44,729 nt of DNA from Virgibacillus sp. AGTR. GTDB lineage: Bacteria; Bacillota; Bacilli; Bacillales; Amphibacillaceae. Where the stretch lies: positions 1-44,729 of the forward strand of contig NZ_JAJERH010000036.1 in the NCBI RefSeq assembly GCF_016919725.2, written 5' to 3'. The position numbers and the translations under genes are program-made. The notes under the pieces are model-generated. The model made no database searches, was not told the DNA's origin, and was given only the letters and a program-made list of their open reading frames with translations. Positions 1 through 9,055 of the stretch are shown here, in pieces (position 1 is the first letter of the stretch; each line of letters starts with the position of its first letter).

Positions 1-3
1 GCA

Positions 4-28
4 GTAGCTATTATTCCATAATAGCTAC
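4..28. repeat. Perfect hairpin at window start
   Basis: Perfect 11-base inverted repeat, GTAGCTATTAT at 4-14 and ATAATAGCTAC at 18-28, with a 3-base loop. It lacks a following T-run, so it is not a canonical intrinsic terminator. It lies between whatever gene precedes the window and the terminator at 66-89. Confidence 0.5.
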
Positions 29-65
29 TAGAGGAAGCGTAAATCTGAGCATTTAGTGATACGGA

Positions 66-89
66 CTGAGCGAATTTTGCTCAGTTTTT
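66..89 (+). terminator. Rho-independent terminator of the upstream gene
   Basis: Stem CTGAGC (66-71) and GCTCAG (79-84), a 7-base loop, then a T-run. It ends a transcript from left of the window and insulates yqfC. In B. subtilis the preceding genes are the floA group; they are not visible here. Confidence 0.75.
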
Positions 90-205
90 CTAGTGTGTTG
101 CGATCTTTTATCATGACAACCTGATATAAACGGAGGATTTTATGATGTAGTTGTTCTTAACTAATGATTATTTTCATAAATATGTATGAGAGAGGGGGCT
201 GCATT

Positions 206-490
206 GTGAAGAAATGGCATCAAGGTATCCTACCGTGGTTAACAAAATATTTTGCACTTCCTTCAGATGTAGTACTTGAACTACCTAGGATTACAGTTAT
301 TGGTCAACTACATGTATACATTGAGAACCATAAAGGATTGGCAACATATTCTGATACGGAACTTAAATTAAAGGCAAACAAAGGATATATTCAAATTACG
401 GGATCATCATTCGTACTAAAAATGATGCTACCCGAGGAAATATTGCTAGAAGGAACTATTCGAGATATTAAATTCATTTCAGATCATTAA
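206..490 (+). CDS. yqfC: Sporulation protein YqfC
   Basis: About 94 residues, matching the usual size of the YqfC sporulation family, which in B. subtilis is made in the mother cell together with YqfD; its molecular role is not known. The start is taken as GTG 206, because AGAGAGGGGG (189-198) lies seven bases upstream and the resulting Lys-Lys-Trp beginning resembles family members. An in-frame ATG at 164 has no ribosome binding site and would add 14 poorly conserved residues. No membrane segment is evident. The neighbour yqfD starts 11 bases after the stop, with its ribosome site beginning at the stop codon, so the pair is almost certainly co-transcribed. The product name rests on family resemblance plus the yqfC-yqfD-phoH order. 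Confidence 0.85.
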   Translation: MKKWHQGILPWLTKYFALPSDVVLELPRITVIGQLHVYIENHKGLATYSDTELKLKANKGYIQITGSSFVLKMMLPEEILLEGTIRDIKFISDH

Positions 491-501
491 AGGAGGAGGA
501 C

Positions 502-1722
502 ATGAAGCATATACAAGAATCCGTAGTAACTGGTTATGTTACCATCTCAGTTATTGGTAAAAGGCCTGAACTTTTCTTTCAACAATGTACAAGTTCTGGA
601 ATACGTGTCTGGAATGTAAGAAAGACTGAAAGTGATGTATGTGAGGGCAATATAAAGTTAAGCGATATTAAACAAGTAAAACAATTAAGAAGCAGAACAG
701 TTTATAAAATTAGATTTACGAATAGAAAAGGTTACCCATTCTTCATTCGACGTTTCTTACGTAAAAAAGAATTATTACTAGGATTTATATGTAGTGTGTT
801 ACTTATTCTATTTCTCTCCAATATTCTCTGGGAGGTTAAGATAACTGGTGTTCCAAAAGATATTGAGGAAAAGATCAGTAAGCAATTAGAACAATATGGA
901 ATACATGCTGGTACGTGGATATTTTCATTGGATTCGCCAAAAGAAATACAACAACAATTATTAGATGACGTACCTGAGTTATTATGGGTAGGTATAAACC
1001 AAAAAGGGACAACCTTTTTCTTAGAAGGTGTCGAAAAAGTAGTAGTGAAAGAAGAAGAAAACCCAGGTCCTCGAAATCTAGTTGCTTCGAAAAAAGGAAT
1101 TATAAAGAAAATGTATGTGTCAAGTGGTGTACCAAAAGTGCAGGTGAATGACTATGTCCATCCGGGGGATATTCTTGTTTCTGGGAAGATGAGTGACAAA
1201 AGTACAGAAGAGGATGATGCAAAGAAGGAAGAGAAAAAGGTCGATTATGTCGCAGCTGATGGAGAAATCACAGCAACTACTTGGTATGAAGTAAAAGTGA
1301 CAGTTCCATTAAACGCAAGTTCAGAGCAGCTTACTGGAAATAAAGAAAAGAAGTTTTATTTAGGTTTTGGCAACTTTCAATTACCAATCTGGGGTTTTAA
1401 AACACCTGAATACACGTATGATCAACGTGAAATAACAGAAAATCCGATTCGTTTTTTAAAATGGGAGTTACCTGTTAAAATGATTGAAACTTTAATCAGC
1501 GAAAAAACGTATAAAAAAGAGGAAAGGACGAAAAACCAAGCCATTAAAACAGGGATTAAACAAGCTAAAGAAGAGTTAAGATTACAGTTGGGACCAGAGG
1601 CACAAATACTGTCAGAAAAAGTTTTGCATGAATCTGTAGAGCGTGGTAAAGTTAAACTAAACTTATATATGAGTGTAGAAGAGAATATTGTCGAAACACA
1701 ACCTTTACGTCAAGGAGATTAA
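502..1722 (+). CDS. yqfD: Sporulation protein YqfD
   Basis: A 406-residue membrane-anchored protein of the YqfD family, needed for efficient sporulation in B. subtilis and expressed in the mother cell. The first ~85 residues are basic and presumably cytoplasmic. One strong membrane segment lies at about residues 91-110, and the long C-terminal part is expected outside that membrane. A charged, Lys/Glu-rich stretch occurs near residues 230-250. The start ATG follows AAAGGAGGAGG (489-499) at ideal spacing. It sits between yqfC and phoH, with the phoH ribosome site (AAGGAG) inside its last codons, indicating translational coupling. Biochemical function is unknown; the identification comes from length, topology and neighbours. 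Confidence 0.88.
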   Translation: MKHIQESVVTGYVTISVIGKRPELFFQQCTSSGIRVWNVRKTESDVCEGNIKLSDIKQVKQLRSRTVYKIRFTNRKGYPFFIRRFLRKKELLLGFICSVLLILFLSNILWEVKITGVPKDIEEKISKQLEQYGIHAGTWIFSLDSPKEIQQQLLDDVPELLWVGINQKGTTFFLEGVEKVVVKEEENPGPRNLVASKKGIIKKMYVSSGVPKVQVNDYVHPGDILVSGKMSDKSTEEDDAKKEEKKVDYVAADGEITATTWYEVKVTVPLNASSEQLTGNKEKKFYLGFGNFQLPIWGFKTPEYTYDQREITENPIRFLKWELPVKMIETLISEKTYKKEERTKNQAIKTGIKQAKEELRLQLGPEAQILSEKVLHESVERGKVKLNLYMSVEENIVETQPLRQGD

Positions 1723-1724
1723 GT

Positions 1725-2684
1725 ATGCCAGAAAACCTTACAGAAATTGATTTACAACTAACAAGTCCAAATGAAGCTTTAGGATTATTTGGCACTAACG
1801 ATAAATTTCTTATTCAGTTGGAGGAACTTCTTAATATTTCTATCGTAACAAGGGGAGAGCAGGTTCTTGTTTCTGGAGATCAACAATCTGTTTCCCTTGC
1901 TCAAGACATTTTATTAACCATGTTATCGGTTATACGTAAAGGCTTAAAAATAGCCGAAAGAGATGTAGTCTATGCTGTAGATCTAGCACAAAAAGGGAAG
2001 TTGAACCAATTCGAAACGCTCTTTGAAGATGAGATTACTAAAAATGCGAAGGGCAAGGCTATTCGCGTGAAAACTTTGGGACAGAGAAGTTACATTTCAG
2101 CCATTAAAGCAAATGATCTTGTTTTCGGCATTGGGCCAGCAGGGACAGGAAAAACCTATTTAGCAGTAGTTATGGCAGTTCATGCTTTAAAAAATGGATT
2201 GGTGAAAAAGATTATTCTTACTAGACCTGCTGTTGAAGCAGGAGAGAGCTTAGGCTTCTTACCAGGTGATTTAAAAGAGAAGGTAGATCCATATTTAAGA
2301 CCTTTATATGATGCCTTGCATGATGTATTGGGGGCTGAGCATACAATTAGACTGATTGAGCGCGAGACTATTGAAATAGCTCCATTAGCCTATATGAGGG
2401 GAAGAACATTGGATGATGCTTTTGTTATTTTAGACGAGGCTCAAAATACGACGCCTGAACAAATGAAAATGTTTTTAACCCGCTTAGGATTTGGTTCAAA
2501 AATGGTAATCACTGGAGATATTACACAAATTGACTTGCCCAAAGGTGTTCAATCTGGATTATTTACAGCTAGTAAGCTGCTAAATGGTGTAAAAGGAATA
2601 GGGTTTGTATATTTAGAACAGACAGATGTAGTAAGACACCCATTAGTTCAGCGAATTATCAATGCGTACGAAAAAGATAAGTGA
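1725..2684 (+). CDS. phoH: PhoH family ATPase
   Basis: A 319-residue PhoH/YbeZ-type cytoplasmic ATPase. The Walker A motif GPAGTGKT lies at about residues 137-144 and the Walker B segment VILDEAQN at about 234-241. The N-terminal ~110 residues form the KH-like region typical of this branch. Members are usually linked to RNA metabolism and sit beside the rRNA maturation factor YbeY, as here (separated by pgpH). The ATG is three bases after the yqfD stop, so the gene is read on the same transcript. It is followed by an inverted repeat at 2698-2720 that may end or attenuate the transcript before pgpH. The name phoH is historical; no phosphate role is implied by the sequence. Confidence 0.93.
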   Translation: MPENLTEIDLQLTSPNEALGLFGTNDKFLIQLEELLNISIVTRGEQVLVSGDQQSVSLAQDILLTMLSVIRKGLKIAERDVVYAVDLAQKGKLNQFETLFEDEITKNAKGKAIRVKTLGQRSYISAIKANDLVFGIGPAGTGKTYLAVVMAVHALKNGLVKKIILTRPAVEAGESLGFLPGDLKEKVDPYLRPLYDALHDVLGAEHTIRLIERETIEIAPLAYMRGRTLDDAFVILDEAQNTTPEQMKMFLTRLGFGSKMVITGDITQIDLPKGVQSGLFTASKLLNGVKGIGFVYLEQTDVVRHPLVQRIINAYEKDK

Positions 2685-2697
2685 ATGATTGGATAGG

Positions 2698-2720
2698 TAA
2701 GACCCCTTTACTGGGTCTTA
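2698..2720 (+). terminator. Hairpin between phoH and pgpH (weak terminator)
   Basis: Perfect 8-base stem TAAGACCC (2698-2705) and GGGTCTTA (2713-2720) with a 7-base loop. The following T-tract is interrupted (TTTCTGTATTTT), so it probably terminates only part of the transcripts. Confidence 0.5.
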
Positions 2721-2757
2721 TTTCTGTATTTTCCTAGTTAAAGGGGGGGGAAAGCAC

Positions 2758-4899
2758 TTGTTTAAGAATCGTTTTAAGTTCGATGATAACTGGTTAATTA
2801 AACGATACAATAAATGGTTCATGATTATAATAGCAGCTATTTTATTAGGTTTATTTATTTTTGCGTTAACGATTAAAAACGTACATACAGAAACATATGA
2901 TATTGAAAGATTTAGTAGAGCTAAAGAAACAATTCGTTCACCCGTAACTATTGAAAATGAACAAGAGACAGAACGTAAAACAAGAGAGACTGTTCAAGCG
3001 GTAGAAGATAGATATAATATTAATCAAGAAATTACGAAAGAGCGCATTGCTTATACAAATGAGATATTTGATGCAATTTCTAAGATTGAGGAAGAATCAA
3101 AAAAGGAAGATAGTAAAGATGATAGTCATAAGCAGCCACTGTCGAATCAGGAGAAAGTTCAACGCTTGAAACAGATATTATCTCCTGAAATTACAGAGCG
3201 AGTAAGTGATAATTCGCTTTCTCAATTAGTAGAAATTCCTAAGGAAGAACGTAATAAGGGAAGAAAGTTATTTGTTGAGTCATTAACAAAGGTAATGAAT
3301 AACGGAGTTCGGACGGAGAATACGCAAAGCGCGATCACATCCATAAAACAGAATATAAAGTATACGGAGTTAGACGCGGATCTTAAAGACGTTTTAACAA
3401 AATTAAGTGAGTTCGCTGTTGTTGAGAACTCATTCTTTGATGTAGATAAAACATCTACTGCTAGAAAGGAAGCGGCAAGTAGCGTAGAGCCAGTAGTTAT
3501 TAGGGCAGGGGAAATTATTGTTCGAGAGGAACAAATTATAACAAATGAAATATATGAGAAGTTAAAACTTGTTGGTGTGCTTGATAAAGAGAGGAATTTA
3601 TTCCCTGGCATTGGATTGGCGTTATTAATTTTGTTACTTTGTACGATTGTCGTACATGAAATGAATTGGGTTGCGAAAAACTATCGTTTAGATCGAGGTA
3701 AAATCATCTCGATACTATTAATAAGTGTAATCGTCATCGCTTTAATGAAAATTGTTAGCATGTTTACGACGCAAGTGAACCAGCTGTTTTATGTAATGCC
3801 AATTGCAACAGGTTCATTACTACTCAAACAATTGATTCATGAACGTACTGCCATTGTTTTTAGTGGATTGTATGCGATATTAGGTAGTGTTATTTTTAAT
3901 AGCCAAATACCTGGATCCTTAAATGTAGAGGCTGGTATATATTTCTTTCTATCTCAATTAGCAGCAGTTTTTTTTCTTATGAATGTCAAGGATCGTCTAG
4001 CTATATTAAAAGCTGGTATTGGGATGGGTATTGTAAATATAATGATTGTAGTACTATTTATATTTCTATCATTTGAAAAATATGTCTTAACAGATATATT
4101 TATTCAATCGTCTTTTGCTGCGGCATCTGCCTTTTTATCGGCAGTTCTTACGATGGGCTTATTACCATTTTTTGAGACATCATTGGGAATATTATCAGAC
4201 ATAAAGCTATTACAGCTTTCAAGTCCCAATCATCCGCTTTTGAAGAAGCTTTTAACGGAAGCACCGGGAACATATCATCATTCCATCATGGTTGCTAATC
4301 TAAGTGAAACAGCGTGCGAGGCAATTGGCGCTAATGGGTTACTAGCTAGAGTTGGAGCATATTATCATGATCTTGGGAAGACAGTACGCCCGCATTATTT
4401 TATTGAAAATCAATTGGCAATAAAAAATCCTCATGATGTTATCGCACCGGAGGAGAGCGCGGAGATCATCATTAGTCATCCATACGATGGTGCACAGATG
4501 TTAAAACAACATCGTTTACCAAAGGAGATTATAGATATAGCGAAACAACATCACGGTACATCCCTGTTAACATACTTTTATTATAAAGCAAAAGATGCAG
4601 GGAAGCAGGTAACAGAAGAGCAGTTTCGTTATCCAGGTCCAAAACCACAGACAAAAGAAGCTGCAATTATTAGTATTTGTGATTCAGTAGAAGCAGCAGT
4701 TCGCTCATTAAAAGAGCCAACAGAAGAAAAAATAGAAGAAATAGTAGCGTCTATAATAAATAATAAAATGACAGATGGTCAGCTTGATGAATGTCCACTT
4801 ACGTTAAAGGAACTTCATACAATCCAACGTATAACGTGCAATACCTTGAAAGGAATTTTTCACTCTCGTATTCAATATCCGGTAAAGGAGGAAAAATAG
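2758..4899 (+). CDS. pgpH: Cyclic-di-AMP phosphodiesterase PgpH (7TM-HD)
   Basis: A 713-residue membrane protein of the 7TMR-HD family. In Listeria and Bacillus this enzyme hydrolyses cyclic di-AMP. Order of domains: one N-terminal membrane segment (about residues 20-40), a large extracytoplasmic helical domain rich in Lys/Glu (40-270), a cluster of membrane segments (about 280-480), then a cytoplasmic HD domain. The HD domain shows paired His near residues 506-508 and the YHDLGK motif near 536-541. The start is TTG 2758, preceded by AAAGGGGGGGG at 2740-2750; the length equals the B. subtilis protein (711). ybeY begins at the base after the stop codon, so the two are translated together. The hairpin at 2698-2720 may modulate expression relative to phoH. 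Confidence 0.93.
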   Translation: MFKNRFKFDDNWLIKRYNKWFMIIIAAILLGLFIFALTIKNVHTETYDIERFSRAKETIRSPVTIENEQETERKTRETVQAVEDRYNINQEITKERIAYTNEIFDAISKIEEESKKEDSKDDSHKQPLSNQEKVQRLKQILSPEITERVSDNSLSQLVEIPKEERNKGRKLFVESLTKVMNNGVRTENTQSAITSIKQNIKYTELDADLKDVLTKLSEFAVVENSFFDVDKTSTARKEAASSVEPVVIRAGEIIVREEQIITNEIYEKLKLVGVLDKERNLFPGIGLALLILLLCTIVVHEMNWVAKNYRLDRGKIISILLISVIVIALMKIVSMFTTQVNQLFYVMPIATGSLLLKQLIHERTAIVFSGLYAILGSVIFNSQIPGSLNVEAGIYFFLSQLAAVFFLMNVKDRLAILKAGIGMGIVNIMIVVLFIFLSFEKYVLTDIFIQSSFAAASAFLSAVLTMGLLPFFETSLGILSDIKLLQLSSPNHPLLKKLLTEAPGTYHHSIMVANLSETACEAIGANGLLARVGAYYHDLGKTVRPHYFIENQLAIKNPHDVIAPEESAEIIISHPYDGAQMLKQHRLPKEIIDIAKQHHGTSLLTYFYYKAKDAGKQVTEEQFRYPGPKPQTKEAAIISICDSVEAAVRSLKEPTEEKIEEIVASIINNKMTDGQLDECPLTLKELHTIQRITCNTLKGIFHSRIQYPVKEEK

Positions 4900-5364
4900 A
4901 TGTATATTGATTTTCATGATCAGACAAATTCTGTTCCAAGTGATTATATTGATATGATACAGCGGTTAATTACCTACGCAGCTAAAAAAGAAGGCGTTAG
5001 TCAAGAAGCGGAGCTTTCCATTAATTTTGTAAGTAATAAAGAAATTCAAGAAATAAATCGTAATTACCGGCAAAAAAATGTACCAACAGATGTAATATCT
5101 TTTGCCATGCAGGAGGCTGGAGAAGGCGAAATAGATATTATCGATGAGGACCTTCCGTTATTACTTGGTGATATTGTTATTTCGATCGACAAAGCAAGAG
5201 AGCAAGCTGATGAGTATAACCATTCCCTTGAAAGAGAATTAGGCTTCTTGTCCGTTCATGGCTTTCTTCACCTGTTAGGCTATGATCATATGACTAAACA
5301 GGATGAAAAAAACATGTTTGCCAAACAAGATCTCATACTAGGTGAGTTTGGAATTGAAAGATAA
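4900..5364 (+). CDS. ybeY: Endoribonuclease / rRNA maturation factor YbeY
   Basis: A 154-residue metalloprotein of the UPF0054 family, involved in 16S rRNA 3' end maturation and ribosome quality control. The metal-binding signature HGFLHLLGYDH occupies about residues 120-130, giving His120, His124 and His130 as the zinc ligands. The conserved RxxxxPTDVISF segment is near residues 57-68. The ATG directly abuts the pgpH stop, with the ribosome site (GGAGG) inside the pgpH coding end. The 3' end overlaps the start of dgkA. The phoH-pgpH-ybeY-dgkA-era order is standard in Bacillaceae. Confidence 0.95.
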   Translation: MYIDFHDQTNSVPSDYIDMIQRLITYAAKKEGVSQEAELSINFVSNKEIQEINRNYRQKNVPTDVISFAMQEAGEGEIDIIDEDLPLLLGDIVISIDKAREQADEYNHSLERELGFLSVHGFLHLLGYDHMTKQDEKNMFAKQDLILGEFGIER

Positions 5365-5713
5365 TAAGAAATCGATAGGCTTCTCTTATGCCTGGAACGG
5401 AATAATGCATGTTATTAAGCATGAACGCAATTTTCGACTGCATCTCGTTTCTGCATCTCTTGTTATAGTAGCAGGCTTTATTTGTCGGCTTTCTTCGTTC
5501 GAATGGATGTTCATACTTTTAGCTATAGGCTTGGTGTTAACTGCTGAATTGATAAATAGTGCAATGGAAAGTATGATGGATTATCTGAAACCCGATATCC
5601 ATCCAATTGCTAAGCAAATAAAGGATATGGCTGCTGGTGCCGTTCTTATTTCTGCTATTACAGCTGCAGGAATAGGATTGATTATTTTTGCACCAAAATT
5701 AGGATTATTTTAG
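5354..5713 (+). CDS. dgkA: Undecaprenol kinase (diacylglycerol kinase family)
   Basis: A small integral membrane kinase of about 119 residues. In Gram-positives it phosphorylates undecaprenol, recycling the wall-synthesis lipid carrier. The catalytic signature AELINSAMESMMD sits in the middle, flanked by three hydrophobic segments. The start is uncertain: AGGTGAG at 5340-5346 is well placed for TTG 5354, giving an 11-base overlap with ybeY, whereas GTG 5342 (123 residues) would have no upstream ribosome site. In B. subtilis cdd lies between dgkA and era; here a strong terminator follows at once and cdd is absent. Confidence 0.9.
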   Translation: MKDNKKSIGFSYAWNGIMHVIKHERNFRLHLVSASLVIVAGFICRLSSFEWMFILLAIGLVLTAELINSAMESMMDYLKPDIHPIAKQIKDMAAGAVLISAITAAGIGLIIFAPKLGLF

Positions 5714-5738
5714 AGAGTCGCGTGGCTCTCTTTTTTTT
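5712..5738 (+). terminator. Terminator after dgkA
   Basis: Stem AGAGAGTC (5712-5719) and GGCTCTCT (5724-5731) with one G-T pair and a 4-base loop, then a run of eight T. It overlaps the dgkA stop codon and ends the pgpH-ybeY-dgkA transcript. Confidence 0.88.
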
Positions 5739-5925
5739 ATTTGTTTCCATTCTCATAGCTCATCCAGACTTCCGTTTCTGTTAAGGTAAAAATTTTGTCT
5801 GGAGATATGCAGGATTATATAGAACAACCAAAAGTTTTTAAAGCTTTTGTCGATTACATGAAACTAGAGCCAATTTGTAGTATGATATGAATAAAACATA
5901 TTGAATACGTCGCGGAGGCAACAGC

Positions 5926-6828
5926 ATGGAGAATAAATTTAAATCTGGATTTATAGCAATTATTGGTAGACCAAATGTAGGGAAATCCACATTTATGAAT
6001 AGGGTAATAGGCCAAAAAATCGCCATTATGAGTGATAAACCACAAACTACTAGAAACAAGATCCAAGGAGTTTTAACACAACAAGACGCACAAATGATAT
6101 TTATTGATACACCAGGTATTCATAAACCAAAACATCGATTAGGAGATTTTATGGTTCAAACGGCAGAGAATACGTTAAATGAAGTGGATGCTGTCTTATT
6201 TATGATTAATGCGAGTGAAGGCTATGGAAAAGGTGATCAATACATCCTAGATCGTTTACAGAAAATAAAAAGGCCAGTATATTTGATCATAAATAAGATT
6301 GATCTTGTTCATCCAGATGACCTGTTTCCTTTAATTGATCAATATAAGGAGAAGCTTGATTTTTCTGAAATTATTCCGATCTCAGCATTGCAAGGAAACA
6401 ATGTTGATCATATGCTAAACGTATTGAAAGAGCATTTACCTGAAGGTCCACAGTATTATCCAGAAGATCAAGTTACAGATCATCCTGAACGGTTTATCAT
6501 TGGCGAATTAATTAGAGAGAAAGTATTACAATTGACCAGAGAAGAGGTTCCACATTCCATCGCCGTTATGTTAGAAAATATAGAGAAAAGAGATTCTGAC
6601 TCCATATTTATACAGGCTACAATTGTGACTGAAAGAAAGACACAAAAGGGTATATTAATTGGCAAGCAAGGGAATATGTTAAAAAATATCGGAAAATCGG
6701 CTCGACAAGATATAGAAGCGTTATTAGGATCTAAGGTGTATTTAGAGCTGTGGGTAAAGGTTAAAAAAGATTGGCGAAACAAACAAAGTCAGCTTCATGA
6801 ATACGGTTTTCGAAGTGATGAATATTAA
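5926..6828 (+). CDS. era: GTPase Era
   Basis: A 300-residue GTPase that binds 16S rRNA and assists 30S subunit assembly. The G-domain motifs are visible: GRPNVGKS at residues 14-21, a switch region with QTTRNKI, DTPG near 62, and NKID near 122. The C-terminal KH RNA-binding domain carries the [15 protein letters not shown] loop near residue 245. Length is typical. The ATG follows GGAGG with normal spacing. The gene stands alone after the dgkA terminator and therefore needs its own promoter within 5739-5925. A TATGAT element near 5881 is a candidate, but no convincing -35 was found. Confidence 0.97.
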   Translation: MENKFKSGFIAIIGRPNVGKSTFMNRVIGQKIAIMSDKPQTTRNKIQGVLTQQDAQMIFIDTPGIHKPKHRLGDFMVQTAENTLNEVDAVLFMINASEGYGKGDQYILDRLQKIKRPVYLIINKIDLVHPDDLFPLIDQYKEKLDFSEIIPISALQGNNVDHMLNVLKEHLPEGPQYYPEDQVTDHPERFIIGELIREKVLQLTREEVPHSIAVMLENIEKRDSDSIFIQATIVTERKTQKGILIGKQGNMLKNIGKSARQDIEALLGSKVYLELWVKVKKDWRNKQSQLHEYGFRSDEY

Positions 6829-6922
6829 ACATGGTAAATTTTTATACTAATTGTTTTGAGTTTAGTGGTCATTCTAATTAATAAGTTACATTTTCAAACA
6901 TTAAAGAAAGGTGGGGTTTCTT

Positions 6923-7069
6923 GTGATCGAATTTACGTGGAAAGTATTCAGTCAAACGGGAAACATTGAAACCTATTTATTAATGAAAGAGATGGAAAAT
7001 GAACAGTATCCAGATGATCGAGCTCAGCATGATGAACAAACGGTTACTCCATTAGATACCAATTTATAA
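6923..7069 (+). CDS. yqzL: YqzL family small protein
   Basis: A 48-residue protein from GTG 6923, preceded by AAAGGTGGGG. The N-terminal part (Phe-Thr-Trp-x-Val-Phe-Ser-Gln-Thr-Gly-Asn, then Thr-Tyr-Leu-Leu) matches the small YqzL family known from B. subtilis, where the gene lies between era and recO exactly as here. The rest is acidic and probably cytoplasmic. No function is established. It is easily missed because of its size and GTG start. Confidence 0.85.
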   Translation: MIEFTWKVFSQTGNIETYLLMKEMENEQYPDDRAQHDEQTVTPLDTNL

Positions 7070-7136
7070 AGTAATTTTATGAAGAAAATCGTAGGGTCAA
7101 GCTATTCCCTTTGTTAGGTAAGAAAGGTGAAGCTAC

Positions 7137-7880
7137 GTGTTGGAAAAAATAAAAGGACTTGTTTTAAAAACACAGGATTATGGGGAAACACATAAAATAG
7201 TTACGATATATAGTAAAAAGATAGGGAAGTTTTCTGCAATTGCGAGAGGTGCAAAGAAAACCAAAAGTAGAATGGCTGCAGTTACGCAGCCATTCATTTA
7301 TGCGGAGTTTTTTGTTTATATTCAAACTGGGTTGAGCACGATTCAACAAGGAGAAATCATACACTCTTTTCGATCGATACGTGAGGATATTATAAAAACA
7401 GCATATGCTGCGTATATTGTGGAATTAACAGACAAATTATCAGACGACAAGGATCCTGATACATTTATCTTTGAACAGCTTTTTGAGACAATGAAATGGA
7501 TAGAAAAGAATGATGATGTAAATATACCAACAATGATGTATGAATTAAAGCTTTACGGTAAAGGTGGTTTTGCGCCTACATTAGATCGTTGCAGTAATTG
7601 TGGTGGTAACACACCACCTTTTGTATTTTCGATTGCGGAGGGCGGGATATTATGTCACCATTGTAGAAGTATGGACCGCGAGGCAATTCAATTATCGGAA
7701 TTGTTAGCAAAGCTATTACGTATATTCGCAACGGTTAATTTACAGCGAGTTGGAAATATTTCTGTAAAAAAGGAAAATCAACAATTATTGCGCCAACTAT
7801 TAGATGCATATTATGATTATTATGGAGGGTATTATATCAAATCAAAGAAATTTTTGAAGCAGATTGATTTATTAAAATAA
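7137..7880 (+). CDS. recO: DNA repair protein RecO
   Basis: A 247-residue recombination mediator that loads RecA onto SSB-coated DNA in the RecFOR pathway. The N-terminal OB-fold carries the family pattern GxVLKTQDYGET and ARGAKK. A zinc-finger-like Cys quartet follows: CSNC near residues 153-156 and CHHC near 173-176. The start is GTG 7137, which gives the family's usual Met-Leu beginning; AGAAAGGTGAAG lies just upstream. Downstream, the glyQS promoter begins two bases after the recO stop codon, so glyQS is transcribed independently. Confidence 0.95.
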   Translation: MLEKIKGLVLKTQDYGETHKIVTIYSKKIGKFSAIARGAKKTKSRMAAVTQPFIYAEFFVYIQTGLSTIQQGEIIHSFRSIREDIIKTAYAAYIVELTDKLSDDKDPDTFIFEQLFETMKWIEKNDDVNIPTMMYELKLYGKGGFAPTLDRCSNCGGNTPPFVFSIAEGGILCHHCRSMDREAIQLSELLAKLLRIFATVNLQRVGNISVKKENQQLLRQLLDAYYDYYGGYYIKSKKFLKQIDLLK

Positions 7881-7881
7881 G

Positions 7882-7911
7882 TTGACATGAACCAGTAATG
7901 TAGCGTATTAT
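7882..7911 (+). promoter_or_regulatory. SigA promoter of the glyQS leader
   Basis: Consensus -35 TTGACA (7882-7887), 18-base spacer, -10 TATTAT (7906-7911). Initiation near 7918 would produce the T-box leader. Confidence 0.7.
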
Positions 7912-7918
7912 TTGTACA

Positions 7919-8142
7919 TAAATTATAATAAGTATTGCTGTGATGAAGAGGAGTACTTTTTGTATTTATGTAAAGCGAATCCAGAATAGTGAAAGCTGGA
8001 TCATAAAGCAAATTGGAAGGGCGCTTCTGAGCGATTATAATAAAGTGGCTCATTTTCGTGATGAGCAAATAGGGTGGAACCGCGGCCTATCCCCGTCCCT
8101 ATGTCTAATAAAAAAGACATAGGGACGGGGATTTTGTCTTTT
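7919..8142 (+). promoter_or_regulatory. Glycine T-box riboswitch controlling glyQS
   Basis: Transcribed leader that senses uncharged tRNA-Gly. The T-box sequence AGGGTGGAACCGCG is at 8071-8084. The competing terminator has an 18-base stem (8089-8106 with 8115-8132) followed by a T-rich run to 8142. Stem I shows a box C/D-like kink-turn (TGATGA near 7942; CTGA near 8027), the AGTA loop-E strand, the AGCGA bulge, and an ATAGTGAA apical loop inside an ATCCAG/CTGGAT stem. By comparison with the O. iheyensis glyQ leader as I remember it (GAAGGC then ACTTC), the specifier codon is GGC at 8020-8022, matching tRNA-Gly(GCC). Low charged tRNA would stabilise the antiterminator and switch on glyQ-glyS. 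Confidence 0.93.
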
Positions 8143-8176
8143 ACTTAACTAATATCAAGATGGAGGATATGTGAAG

Positions 8177-9055
8177 ATGAATATTCAGGAAATGATATTA
8201 ACATTACAAAAGCATTGGTCTGAACAAAACTGTATTATTATGCAAGCTTATGATGTTGAAAAAGGTGCAGGTACCATGTCGCCAATGACACTGCTGCGTA
8301 GTCTCGGTCCTGAACCATGGAATGTTGCTTATGTAGAACCGTCAAGAAGACCTGCGGACGGTCGTTATGGGGATAACCCAAATCGACTTTATCAGCATCA
8401 TCAATTTCAAGTAATCATGAAGCCTTCTCCAAACAATGTTCAAGAGCTATATCTTGAATCTTTAAAGAAACTAGGAATTAATCCTCTAGAACATGATATT
8501 CGTTTCGTGGAGGATAATTGGGAGAATCCAACACTTGGAGCAGCTGGATTGGGTTGGGAAGTTTGGTTAGATGGCATGGAAATTACTCAATTCACTTATT
8601 TTCAACAGATCGGTGGTTTAGAAGCAAACCCAGTGGCTGTTGAGCTTACCTATGGTATAGAGCGGTTAGCATCCTATATTCAAGATGAAGAAAATGTGTT
8701 CGATTTAGAATGGACATCTGGTGTTACTGTAAGGGATATCTTTTATCAACCAGAATATGAGCATTCTAAATATACTTTTGAGGCATCTAATACGGAAATG
8801 TTATTTGATCTATTTACTAAGTATGAAAAGGAAGCAAAGGAGACAATGGAAAAAGGCTTAGTTTTTCCAGCATATGATTATGTATTAAAATGCTCGCATA
8901 CATTTAATTTATTGGATGCAAAAGGTGTTATCTCTGTAACAGAGCGAACTGGCTATATAGGTAGAATCCGTAATCTAGCTAGAAATATTGCAAAAGCATA
9001 TGTAGAAGAAAGAGAAAGACTTGGTTTTCCTATGCTGAAAAAGGAGGAACAGTAA
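8177..9055 (+). CDS. glyQ: Glycyl-tRNA synthetase alpha subunit
   Basis: A 292-residue catalytic subunit of the bacterial alpha2-beta2 glycyl-tRNA synthetase, a class II enzyme. Signatures include the [14 protein letters not shown] motif near the N-terminus, [12 protein letters not shown], and [10 protein letters not shown]. The start is taken as ATG 8177, giving Met-Asn-Ile-Gln as in relatives, although GTG 8171 in the same frame is closer to GGAGG (8162-8166). The ATG of glyS directly follows the stop codon. Expression is governed by the T-box leader. Confidence 0.96.
   Translation: MNIQEMILTLQKHWSEQNCIIMQAYDVEKGAGTMSPMTLLRSLGPEPWNVAYVEPSRRPADGRYGDNPNRLYQHHQFQVIMKPSPNNVQELYLESLKKLGINPLEHDIRFVEDNWENPTLGAAGLGWEVWLDGMEITQFTYFQQIGGLEANPVAVELTYGIERLASYIQDEENVFDLEWTSGVTVRDIFYQPEYEHSKYTFEASNTEMLFDLFTKYEKEAKETMEKGLVFPAYDYVLKCSHTFNLLDAKGVISVTERTGYIGRIRNLARNIAKAYVEERERLGFPMLKKEEQ

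Noticed and set aside
112-183. SigE promoter for yqfC-yqfD
   Set aside because: CATAAATA at 175 has two mismatches and no acceptable -35; expression by SigE is known for the family but not demonstrated here by sequence.
5739-5925. Remnant of cdd between dgkA and era
   Set aside because: No translated fragment resembles cytidine deaminase zinc motifs (CAE, PCxxC).
7940-8122. Open frame of 60 codons across the glyQS leader
   Set aside because: It lies wholly inside the T-box and its terminator stem; the sequence is explained by RNA structure and resembles no protein.
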